8,660 nucleotides of DNA from Promethearchaeota archaeon (GTDB lineage: Archaea > Asgardarchaeota > Lokiarchaeia > Sigynarchaeales > SOKP01). Every line of letters starts with the position of its first letter. Position 1 is the first letter of the stretch. The notes below the pieces were generated by a model. The model was not told the origin of the DNA, did no database searches, and saw only the letters and a list, made by a program, of their open reading frames with translations. Made by a program: the position numbers and the translations under genes. The stretch spans positions 1 through 8,660 of the forward strand of contig JAHLWV010000090.1 in assembly GCA_019057735.1 (NCBI GenBank), given 5' to 3'. Shown piece by piece: positions 1 through 5,997 of this stretch.

Positions 1-2
1 TC

Positions 3-221
3 TCTTCAATTGATTTCATTATTGGAAATCTAGAATTCGAGCAATTAGATCCGATCTTCACGGTCTTATCAAAATTTTCACATACAGGCATTGGCGGAAG
101 GGATGCTACTATTTTAAGCTTTATGGAAGCACAAAATATCACGAAACTGTGTACCCATGATAAGGCATTTACGCAGATTCCTAATATTGAGATAATTGAT
201 CCTGTACCTAATAAGATTTGA
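3..221 (+). CDS. PIN-domain protein (VapC-like), C-terminal part only
   Basis: An open frame enters from the left edge and runs 72 codons to a TGA at 219-221; the start lies outside the window. The translated part has the end of a PIN domain: GGRDATILSFM carries the third conserved acidic residue, and THDKAF followed by IPNIEIIDP carries the fourth acidic position and the last beta strand. PIN domains are Mg2+-dependent ribonucleases, often VapC toxins of toxin-antitoxin pairs, but some are housekeeping RNA-processing enzymes. No antitoxin gene is visible because the upstream part is missing, so a toxin role is not shown. The gene points toward the end of the hydrogenase operon and is convergent with it. 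Family assignment is fairly secure; specific function is unknown. Confidence 0.75.
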   Translation, partial: SSIDFIIGNLEFEQLDPIFTVLSKFSHTGIGGRDATILSFMEAQNITKLCTHDKAFTQIPNIEIIDPVPNKI

Positions 222-284
222 TTTGAGAGTATTCGAAAAAAGGAAAAAAATTTCTGATAAATACTTCTTAATAATAAGCAATAC

Positions 285-305
285 AAAAAAAAATAAAAAA
301 ATAAA
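285..305 (-). terminator. T-rich transcription terminator of the vhu-hdr operon
   Basis: About 20 bases beyond the hdrB stop, the minus strand reads as T-runs of seven and nine separated by single A residues. Intrinsic termination at T-runs without a required hairpin is established for archaeal RNA polymerase. No GC-rich hairpin is seen. The position, between the convergent PIN and hdrB genes, fits an operon end. Confidence 0.55.
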
Positions 306-322
306 GTTGTAAATTTGGTTAG

Positions 323-1195
323 TTATAAACCAAGTTTTTCTATAGTGGATTTTAATCGAGTTCTGTGAAATTTCAAGCCGATATCTTCTGGAGTGAAACC
401 CATCGCCAAAGCGTAAAGCTCTGTGATATACATCGCTGGAATATTGTATTCCGTCTCGTATTTCTTACCTAAATCCCTTTGCTTTTCATCGAATTGTTGA
501 TAACACGCAGGACAATTTACAGCAATCACATCTGCTCCCGATTTTTTGATAGCATCCATTTTAATCTTTAAGTTAGCAAATCCGTGTTCCGGGTAAGCGT
601 TAGTTACGGCATTCCCGCAACATAAAATTTCCTCTCCGTAATCAACGACGGTTGCTCCACTTGCTTCTACGAGCTTCTTAAGCGTTGTTGGCCTCATGGG
701 ATCGTCTGATTCCATCCACTCACCAGGGCGCATATAATGGCATCCTGGATGGACAGCAACTTTCAGACCATCAAGTGGCTTAGTAATTGCTTCTTTGACC
801 TTGTCTAAATTATCGCTTAGCACATCAACAAAGTGCTTAATATCAATGGATCCTTTGTATTCCTTCCCGATTTTAGCGAGTTCCTTATTAACCTTGTCCA
901 TTTTCCACGAATCGTGTTTTAATTGATGCTGAACGCCTCGAAGTGTGTTGGTACAACCATTACACAAAGAAATTATGTCTTTTCCTTCAGCTTCTGCTAG
1001 ACATAAATTCCTCGCGCCAATTGCTAACCAAGCGTCGTTATCAAACGATTTCATACCCGTAGGATCAGGGCAACAAGAAAAGGGCGCTTGTGATGTTTCA
1101 ATACCCACTTTATCAAAAACTTTTCTGCATGCGGCTTCTATAGCTGGTATACGGTTTCCGAGTACACAACCTTCAAACATTTTAAATTCTGTCAT
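323..1195 (-). CDS. hdrB: Heterodisulfide reductase subunit B (HdrB), two CCG domains
   Basis: The 290-residue product is the catalytic subunit type of soluble heterodisulfide reductase, cytoplasmic. It has two complete CCG cysteine motifs. The first uses C10, C41-C42, C78 and C81; the second uses C152, C192-C193, C228 and C231. In the methanogen HdrABC-MvhAGD complex these bind two non-cubane [4Fe-4S] clusters that reduce a disulfide. Length and architecture match full-length HdrB. The ATG follows a GAGGT ribosome-binding sequence about 10 bases upstream, and the gene starts 15 bases after hdrC, so it is the last gene of the operon. In an Asgard archaeon the natural disulfide or other acceptor is unknown; CoM-S-S-CoB should not be assumed. 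Family call very secure, substrate open. Confidence 0.95.
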   Translation of the reverse strand: MTEFKMFEGCVLGNRIPAIEAACRKVFDKVGIETSQAPFSCCPDPTGMKSFDNDAWLAIGARNLCLAEAEGKDIISLCNGCTNTLRGVQHQLKHDSWKMDKVNKELAKIGKEYKGSIDIKHFVDVLSDNLDKVKEAITKPLDGLKVAVHPGCHYMRPGEWMESDDPMRPTTLKKLVEASGATVVDYGEEILCCGNAVTNAYPEHGFANLKIKMDAIKKSGADVIAVNCPACYQQFDEKQRDLGKKYETEYNIPAMYITELYALAMGFTPEDIGLKFHRTRLKSTIEKLGL

Positions 1196-1210
1196 CTTTT
1201 TTCATACCTC

Positions 1211-1726
1211 TTATTTGAATTTTTTATCTACTCCAATGTTTTTTAATAAAGTCTGGAATTCACTAACATCTGGCTCCGCAACAGCGGGTAGACCAAATTG
1301 TTCTCGTCTACGTACTATAGCAGGCTGAGACGGAATAGCCTTCGCATTGTCAAAAATTGCTTTTGCTTGCGAATAAATAAAATCAGGCGCATCTCCATTT
1401 GCTACACTTTGATTTTTTAAAAGCGTAAAAATCTCAGTTAATTCTATGTTCTGGGGACAAACTTCGTCGCAAGTATCGCATACTGTGCATCCCCAAATAG
1501 TCAAGGCGTCAGCTGAAAATATTGCGTCCTTATACCCTAACAAAGCATTAAGAATATTACTTCTTGGATTGTATCCTGTAGTCCCATAGAAGTCTGTCGT
1601 TACAGCACTAACTGGACAATTATCTGCACAACGACTACATTGATAACAATACTTAATTAAATCAGACCCGATATGATAATCCATAACTTGTTTTCTAAAT
1701 TCAAAATCTATTGTCATTTTTTTCAC
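1211..1726 (-). CDS. hdrC: Heterodisulfide reductase subunit C (HdrC), 2x[4Fe-4S] ferredoxin type
   Basis: The product is a small soluble iron-sulfur protein of about 171 residues with two classical CxxCxxCxxxC(P) cluster motifs: C27, C30, C33, C37 and C80, C83, C86, C90. HdrC relays electrons between the flavin subunit HdrA and the catalytic HdrB. There is no membrane segment, so it is the cytoplasmic HdrABC type rather than membrane HdrDE. The start is ambiguous: GTG at 1726-1724 gives MKKMTIDF; ATG at 1717-1715 gives MTIDF. A weak GGA lies about 5 bases before the GTG, and a GTGA lies about 6 bases before the ATG. The A-rich upstream region follows the candidate SECIS element after vhuU. 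hdrB follows after 15 bases. Function secure, exact start not. Confidence 0.93.
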   Translation of the reverse strand: MKKMTIDFEFRKQVMDYHIGSDLIKYCYQCSRCADNCPVSAVTTDFYGTTGYNPRSNILNALLGYKDAIFSADALTIWGCTVCDTCDEVCPQNIELTEIFTLLKNQSVANGDAPDFIYSQAKAIFDNAKAIPSQPAIVRRREQFGLPAVAEPDVSEFQTLLKNIGVDKKFK

Positions 1727-1765
1727 TTTTTTCCATTTTTTCGTTCGTTTTTATTTAAAACATTT

Positions 1766-1839
1766 ATTGGCTTTAACCCCGGGCAAGGGGCAGTTATATC
1801 CAATCTATTATTTTTATTGGATATTCATCCTAAGCCAAC
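1766..1839 (-). promoter_or_regulatory. Candidate SECIS element at the 3' end of vhuU
   Basis: On the transcribed (minus) strand, 1839-1832 and 1773-1766 form an outer helix of seven Watson-Crick pairs plus one G-U. Inside it, 1824-1816 and 1804-1796 form a perfect nine-pair stem with an 11-base A-rich loop, and 1790-1787 with 1780-1777 form a CCCC/GGGG stem. The bases AUGA, which include the vhuU stop, sit immediately 5' of the nine-pair stem. AUGA plus apical adenosines recalls the eukaryotic and Lokiarchaeal SECIS core, and archaeal SECIS elements normally lie in the 3' UTR. However, the expected GA on the 3' side of the core is not present in this pairing (AA is seen), and the archaeal GAA/A internal loop is not clear either. 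Pairing is directly visible; the SECIS role is inferred from position and need. Confidence 0.5.
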
Positions 1840-1977
1840 GTTCAACCTGCGAGAGTAAATCTCTTCACCGTTTTCTTTAACAACGGTTATGTGGGCTGCA
1901 CACGATAGTCAACAATCGAAGCATCTCACGATCATTTCTAAGAGGTTTACTACACCTTCCGGTATTTCTTCGCTCAT
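1825..1977 (-). CDS. vhuU: Selenocysteine-containing hydrogenase subunit VhuU (UGA at codon 23 read as Sec)
   Basis: This 50-residue product is the detached C-terminus of a [NiFe] hydrogenase large subunit. Residues 11-29 read NLLEMIVRCFDCULSCAAH, where U23 is an in-frame TGA at 1911-1909. U23 and C26 match the C-terminal CxxC nickel ligands, and H29 matches the site after which large subunits are proteolytically trimmed; 21 residues follow it. Methanococcus VhuU is known to be such a Sec peptide and to be cleaved after maturation. The preceding vhuA lacks this motif, so the peptide is needed for an active site. ATG 1977 has GTGAT eight bases upstream; an in-frame GTG at 1989 with upstream GAGGA is an alternative start. 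Odd points: Cys22 replaces the usual Pro before the ligand, and the gene also ends with TGA. Very short, but the motif context makes it convincing. Confidence 0.9.
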
Positions 1978-2007
1978 TTTTTTTATCACGGTTTCCTCTT
2001 TTTATTT

Positions 2008-3312
2008 TTAATCAATCCAAGGGTCTGGTAATTTGATTCCTTCTAATGCTTTATCTTCGAAGACCTGCTTCGCTACATGCATTAATGTTTTCTCAATCCC
2101 AGCAATGTTGTGATTTGTTGCTACTAAAAGATTTAACTTCTTACAAATTCCATCAGCATCAGACCATATATTATACAATAATATACCTCTGGGGGCTTCC
2201 ACAACGCCAACACCGCTACCTTCTCTTGGTTGGACATCCAAAGTTTTACAATCAGGATTCACTATGTCAGGGTCTTCAAGATATTTTGCGATTAATTCAA
2301 TTGCTTCCACAGCTTCAATAATTCGCGCCCAATGATAAGCAAATGTATGATGCGACACATCACCGACTTTGGCTTTCATTGCCTTTAAAGCCTCGTCAGC
2401 CATTGGTGTTGCCATTTTATCAGCGCAATTCGTCATTGCCAGAGTATTAGCTCGATAAATTCCATCTGGATATCCTGCTGGTTTATAATACGTATGAGTA
2501 GCGTAAGAATGTTCAGGAATGTGTTCACCTATAACATCCAGATATTTATGAACATCATAGTCGATTTTTTTACCATCTGGAGTTACTATTCTAAGATCGC
2601 CTTCGTAAATATCGTGTACTCCGTTCTTAGTCATACCAAGATAGTAAGTTGGTACAACACCTACATTAGCCACGACATCCCAATAATCAGTTATAATTTT
2701 TAGGGCAATATCAACTGTCTTCTTCATGAAATCAACTTGTTCAGGTATCATTTTTAAAAATTTATCCCTCGCAACTTCATCCATTGGTTTTTTCATCCCG
2801 CCTACAATTGCAGAAACGGGGTGAACTGACTTACCACCGATTTCAGCGCAAAGTTTTTGACCAAAATCCATCATTTTCAACGCCATTGCTCCAACATCGG
2901 GCATCTTATTTATCACGTGAACAACATTCCTCAAAGCTGGATCGGCAAAAGGTCCTAAGAGAAAATCAGGTGCTGCTAACGCGTAAAAATGAAGCATATG
3001 TGAAGAATATTGCTTCGCATTCATTAACAACTGTCTTAGTTTTAAAGCAGGAGTTGGAATTTCTACCCCCCAAGCATCTTCTATCGCTTTTGTTGGTGCT
3101 AAATGATGGGGAATAGGGCATATTCCACAAATGCGTGGTGTAATCCTTGGTACATGCTCGCAATATCTACCTTCGCAAAACTTCTCAAAAAATCTCGTTG
3201 AAGTAATGTTAAACTGGGCGTCTTTTACCTTGCCGTCATCTCCTATGACAATTCTTAATCCACCATGTCCCTCTAATCGAGTGACTGGTTCTACTATTAT
3301 TTCTTTTACCAT
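2008..3312 (-). CDS. vhuA: F420-non-reducing [NiFe] hydrogenase large subunit lacking C-terminal Ni motif (VhuA/MvhA)
   Basis: The 434-residue protein is a group 3c-type [NiFe] hydrogenase large subunit, cytoplasmic. The N-terminal TRLEGHG motif (11-17) and RICGICPIPHH (60-70) give two nickel ligands, C62 and C65. HPVSAIVGGM (164-173) and VEAPRG (371-376) are also family signatures. It ends at LPDPWID with TAA and has no DPCxxC motif; this is supplied by vhuU, which begins 30 bases later in the same reading frame after two in-frame TAA codons. A single-chain MvhA is roughly 30-40 residues longer, which the VhuU piece makes up. The start has a strong AGGTG about 8 bases upstream that overlaps the vhuG stop region (11-base gap), suggesting coupled translation. 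Role: H2 activation, with electrons passed to VhuG. Confidence 0.95.
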   Translation of the reverse strand: MVKEIIVEPVTRLEGHGGLRIVIGDDGKVKDAQFNITSTRFFEKFCEGRYCEHVPRITPRICGICPIPHHLAPTKAIEDAWGVEIPTPALKLRQLLMNAKQYSSHMLHFYALAAPDFLLGPFADPALRNVVHVINKMPDVGAMALKMMDFGQKLCAEIGGKSVHPVSAIVGGMKKPMDEVARDKFLKMIPEQVDFMKKTVDIALKIITDYWDVVANVGVVPTYYLGMTKNGVHDIYEGDLRIVTPDGKKIDYDVHKYLDVIGEHIPEHSYATHTYYKPAGYPDGIYRANTLAMTNCADKMATPMADEALKAMKAKVGDVSHHTFAYHWARIIEAVEAIELIAKYLEDPDIVNPDCKTLDVQPREGSGVGVVEAPRGILLYNIWSDADGICKKLNLLVATNHNIAGIEKTLMHVAKQVFEDKALEGIKLPDPWID

Positions 3313-3323
3313 CTTTTTTACAC

Positions 3324-4649
3324 CTACCTATAATTTTTGTTTGTAGCTAATGTGAACTTTTCCATGAAGCCGAGCTTATCCTTCACTTGCGCAAGCAATT
3401 CTTCTTTAGATAAAGCCACATTGAAGCCCTTCGTTACTACATCAGCAAAGCGTTCAGCTTGATCTACATTCCAAGCGGTTTGACCAAAACAGCCCGAACA
3501 TGGTGTGTTAACTTTCATACACAATCCGCCACATCCAGCTCTTGTTATCGGCCCTGCGCATAGGTACCCTTGTTCTATTAAACAATCGGTTGAGTTTGGA
3601 AGTCCTTCGTAATCCCGTTTAACTTTTGTCATTTGAGATTTGCTTCCGATTTCAAGGTCGCATTGGTCACACACAGTTGAAATCTTTATGAACTCTCTAT
3701 TGTTCTTCATATATTTCATGAGGTTAGAGTATATATCGCCTGTGTCAGCAGGTACGTTAGCTAAAGCGGTTTGAGCTTCACCCGTTTTTCTCACTTGTTT
3801 TAAGATGTCTGCTGCTAAATCAAATCCAGACATGAGAGAAACATTTAAGAACAACGTTAAGAACTCGAGTAAATTCTTCTTGTCACCTGAACTAAGTTGA
3901 TGCATATTTTGAGTCATTGTTTTCAATTTTTCTGCTCTTGCTGAGACTGTTTTTGCTGGGCCGAGACAGCCAACGCATGGGTTACCATTATCAGGACATT
4001 TTAAGGTACAACCGATACTAGTAATAGGTCCAAAACATAATTCGTATTTTTCTAGTAAACAATTTTCGTTATTTAGCGAACAATCGTTACAGAAAGACAA
4101 ATCTGCCATTGGCTGTGGCTTTTGACCAAGTAAATATTGAATTGCGCTTATAATAGCTTCAGGTTTCGGAGGACATCCTGCCATAAATATATCAACGCTT
4201 ATGACTTCGTCCAAAGGAACGATTTTTCCTCTAAATCCCGGCATGTGTTCTTTTGGTTCGTGCGGAGATTCGTTAGTTATCGATTCCGTTTCTGTGAACT
4301 TTCGTTTGATACTTTCTTCAATATCCCACTCATTAGCTAATCCGTGAACATTGCCGTAGCAAGCACAACTACCAAACCCAACTATGAGTTGGCATTTAGC
4401 CCTCATGAGTTTGGCGTTTTCTACATCCGCATTTGTTCTCATACTTCCTTCTACGAAGCCTACTAAAACATCACCGTCTGGTCGCGCTTTTAGTGAATCG
4501 AGTTTGAAATCTACAACTGCTGGCCAATAAACTATGTCGAGGGCTGGGAGAACTGGCAACAATCCTAAGTGTGCGTTTAATAAGGATTGATGACAGCCCC
4601 AACAATCACTACTCTGCATAAATGCTACTTTTACTGCCATTTTATTCAT
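3324..4649 (-). CDS. vhuG: F420-non-reducing [NiFe] hydrogenase small subunit with duplicated Fe-S module (VhuG/MvhG)
   Basis: The small subunit carries the electron-relay clusters of the hydrogenase. The N-terminal domain has the proximal [4Fe-4S] ligands C16 and C19 (CWGC), C95 (GSCACYG) and C159 (GCPP). Two Cys-rich modules follow. Module 1 (about 187-230) has eight Cys: 187, 190, 197, 205, 214, 218, 225, 228. Module 2 (about 327-390) has eight: 327, 330, 356, 364, 373, 377, 384, 387. Both share the pattern CL-E--Y-LC-GPIT--GC---C---N-PC-GC-G. Usual MvhG proteins are near 300 residues with one such module, most like module 2; this one is 441 long, so it appears to have an internal duplication separated by a mostly helical linker (about 235-320). 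ATG 4649 or ATG 4640 (MAVKVAF, preceded by GATGA) could be the start. First gene of the operon. Confidence 0.93.
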   Translation of the reverse strand: MNKMAVKVAFMQSSDCWGCHQSLLNAHLGLLPVLPALDIVYWPAVVDFKLDSLKARPDGDVLVGFVEGSMRTNADVENAKLMRAKCQLIVGFGSCACYGNVHGLANEWDIEESIKRKFTETESITNESPHEPKEHMPGFRGKIVPLDEVISVDIFMAGCPPKPEAIISAIQYLLGQKPQPMADLSFCNDCSLNNENCLLEKYELCFGPITSIGCTLKCPDNGNPCVGCLGPAKTVSARAEKLKTMTQNMHQLSSGDKKNLLEFLTLFLNVSLMSGFDLAADILKQVRKTGEAQTALANVPADTGDIYSNLMKYMKNNREFIKISTVCDQCDLEIGSKSQMTKVKRDYEGLPNSTDCLIEQGYLCAGPITRAGCGGLCMKVNTPCSGCFGQTAWNVDQAERFADVVTKGFNVALSKEELLAQVKDKLGFMEKFTLATNKNYR

Positions 4650-4693
4650 CTATTTTTGTTTTTTTTATTTGATTTTTAATATTTGTTAATTTG

Positions 4694-4701
4694 TATATAA
4701 A
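4694..4701 (-). promoter_or_regulatory. Predicted TATA box for the vhuGAU-hdrCB operon
   Basis: The minus strand reads TTTATATA, a near-ideal archaeal TATA box, 45 bases before the vhuG ATG at 4649. Transcription would start near 4672, leaving a leader of about 20-30 bases. Four tandem TTTAA pentamers (4716-4735) lie just upstream. No clear BRE is seen, and the surrounding DNA is very A+T-rich, so chance matches are possible. Confidence 0.45.
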
Positions 4702-5115
4702 TTGATTTGTATTAGTTTAATTTAATTTAATTTAAATTTTATCGTATTTTTTTATTGAAAGTTCGAAATCTGCAACTTTTGTATGATAAAAAGTTTAAAA
4801 TTGATAATATGAAGATCATATTTGTTCATTGAGAAGGATAATGTGATACTTTAGATACAAATCTCTTGAGAAATTTTAGCAAATTGTGCAAAATTCAGAT
4901 ATACTAAATCAAATTATATGATTAATGAGAAACTATTTGTTTATGAAATTAGTTTGTAATAATTTAATCATAATTTTATAAAAAGCTTCTGCTTTTGCAT
5001 TGCTTGTTTTGGCTAAGGTTTTTTGAATAATTATTCTTTAAAACTCTGGATTGTAATAAGAGAGGTATTTTTTTGATCCACTTCAGACAACCCTTTTAAT
5101 ATACAGATGAAAAAC

Positions 5116-5124
5116 TTTAATATA
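5116..5124 (+). promoter_or_regulatory. Predicted BRE/TATA promoter for the isoprenoid kinase pair
   Basis: TTTAATATA preceded by the purine-rich GAAAAAC resembles an archaeal BRE plus TATA box. Its centre is about 54 bases before the ATG at 5174, placing the transcription start near 5146 and leaving a short leader. A second A+T-rich candidate lies near 5147-5160. The assignment rests on motif and spacing only. Confidence 0.4.
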
Positions 5125-5173
5125 ATCCTTAACCATATCTATTAATAATTTAAATTAAAAGTGTTATGTAAAT

Positions 5174-5977
5174 ATGGTATTTAATCCGTTTGGTAGTAAT
5201 TTGATTTTTGTTTGGGATTTAATTGCAGCCGTTATATCGATTGTAATATTGTTAGCTATAGTTCAGATTAATGGGTATCTGCAGAAAAAGGGAAAAGTTT
5301 CACAAATCATTACAAGAAAATTAGTGCATATACTTTCGGGTCCCGTATTTGTAGTTACATGGATGCTCTTTTCAGGTGAGATTGTTAGTCATTACATAGC
5401 TCTAATAGTACCGTTGTTATTCGTATTGCAATTCTTAGCTATCGGTACGGGTGCTATGAAGAACGAAAGCTTTGTGGCATCAATGTCCAGATCGGGAGAC
5501 CCTCGAGAACTTCTTCAAGGAACGCTCTACTATTCAATTGTAATGGTGTTAATGACTTTCTTCTGGTTTTATGTGCCATCGACTGGAATAGGGAACGCAA
5601 ATCCTACAGCTCTACTTATTATTGGATGTGTTTCTGGTGGAGATGGGTTAGCAGATATAATTGGGCGTAAATTTGGTGGAGAAAAAAAGTTTGGAATTAA
5701 AGGAAGCGAAAAGACAATTATAGGAAGTATAGGCATGCTGGTTGGATCGATATTAGTTAGCTCTATTCTCGTGTTGATTTTTTCTTTAGAAGTTCCAAAT
5801 TTTGATATACTTACGCTGATTTTACCAATAATTTTTGTTAGTATAGTTGCTACGATAGTAGAAGCGTTATCACCTAAGGGTACAGATAATTTCACAGTTT
5901 TCCTGGCGGTTATAATCGTAATCTTGATACTTGAATTCGCATTTCCAGCTTTTTGGCCTTATCCTTTCAGTTTCTAA
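5174..5977 (+). CDS. Phytol/polyprenol kinase-like integral membrane protein (CTP-transferase superfamily)
   Basis: The 267-residue protein has about seven hydrophobic segments. Its motifs resemble plant phytol/farnesol kinases (VTE5/FOLK) and the wider dolichol kinase/CdsA superfamily: RKLVHI (48-53), SRSGDPRELLQGTLYY (105-120), GDGLADIIGRKFG (156-168), KGSEKTIIGS (176-185) and VEALSPKGTDNFTV (229-242). These families use CTP to phosphorylate a membrane prenyl alcohol; GDGLAD and the VE..(S/P)..DN motif are the nucleotide/metal-binding signatures. Isopentenyl phosphate kinase starts 20 bases downstream, pointing to isoprenoid metabolism. The substrate could be phytol-like, geranylgeraniol or a dolichol-type polyprenol; sequence alone does not decide. 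A CDP-archaeol synthase role is less likely, given the VTE5-like motif set. Start ATG chosen because it gives a normal N-terminus and fits the predicted promoter. Confidence 0.82.
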   Translation: MVFNPFGSNLIFVWDLIAAVISIVILLAIVQINGYLQKKGKVSQIITRKLVHILSGPVFVVTWMLFSGEIVSHYIALIVPLLFVLQFLAIGTGAMKNESFVASMSRSGDPRELLQGTLYYSIVMVLMTFFWFYVPSTGIGNANPTALLIIGCVSGGDGLADIIGRKFGGEKKFGIKGSEKTIIGSIGMLVGSILVSSILVLIFSLEVPNFDILTLILPIIFVSIVATIVEALSPKGTDNFTVFLAVIIVILILEFAFPAFWPYPFSF

Positions 5978-5997
5978 TATACAATCTAGGAATACAA

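Larger units (their letters stand above)
4650..5173. other. 524-base A+T-rich divergent intergenic region
   Basis: This region separates two divergent units and holds no convincing gene. Seen in it: the vhuG TATA box (4694-4701); four tandem TTTAA copies (4716-4735); a small hairpin with six-pair arms AAAAGC/GCTTTT (4981-4996); and the + strand promoter near 5116. On the minus strand, 5136-4933 reads as an ATG-initiated frame with only two internal stops, a possible decayed ORF of no recognised family. No tRNA, rRNA, CRISPR or terminal inverted repeats of an insertion sequence were seen. Confidence 0.6.

Noticed and set aside
945..1328. Plus-strand 127-residue open frame across hdrB and hdrC
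   Set aside because: Antisense to two genes with complete cysteine motifs; its composition follows from the complementary codons.
1777..1790. CCCC/GGGG hairpin as a factor-independent terminator after vhuU
   Set aside because: It is not directly followed by a T-run on the transcribed strand, archaeal termination does not need hairpins, and it is enclosed by the larger helix; better seen as part of the candidate SECIS structure.
1673..1858. Plus-strand 61-residue open frame covering the vhuU 3' region
   Set aside because: Antisense to vhuU, the candidate SECIS and the hdrC start; low-complexity Phe-rich product without a plausible start context.
2784..3116. Plus-strand 110-residue open frame inside vhuA
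   Set aside because: Shadow of a strongly conserved hydrogenase gene on the other strand; no recognisable domain.
4858..4875. Imperfect palindrome AAATCTCTTGAGAAATTT as an operator
   Set aside because: Arms do not match without a two-base insertion, it is far from either promoter, and such sequences are common by chance in A+T-rich DNA.
4933..5136. Minus-strand ATG-initiated frame of 68 codons with one internal TGA and one internal TAA, possible decayed gene
   Set aside because: Fewer stops than expected for such A+T-rich DNA, and the stretch around 5000-5080 reads somewhat protein-like, but no family is recognised and no homologue can be shown; the two stops are not at a Cys-like position, so Sec is not suggested for them.
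5953..5997. Earlier in-frame ATG as start of isopentenyl phosphate kinase
   Set aside because: Would overlap the upstream gene by 25 bases and add 15 residues not typical of the family, while ATG 5998 places the catalytic His at residue 60 as in Methanocaldococcus.
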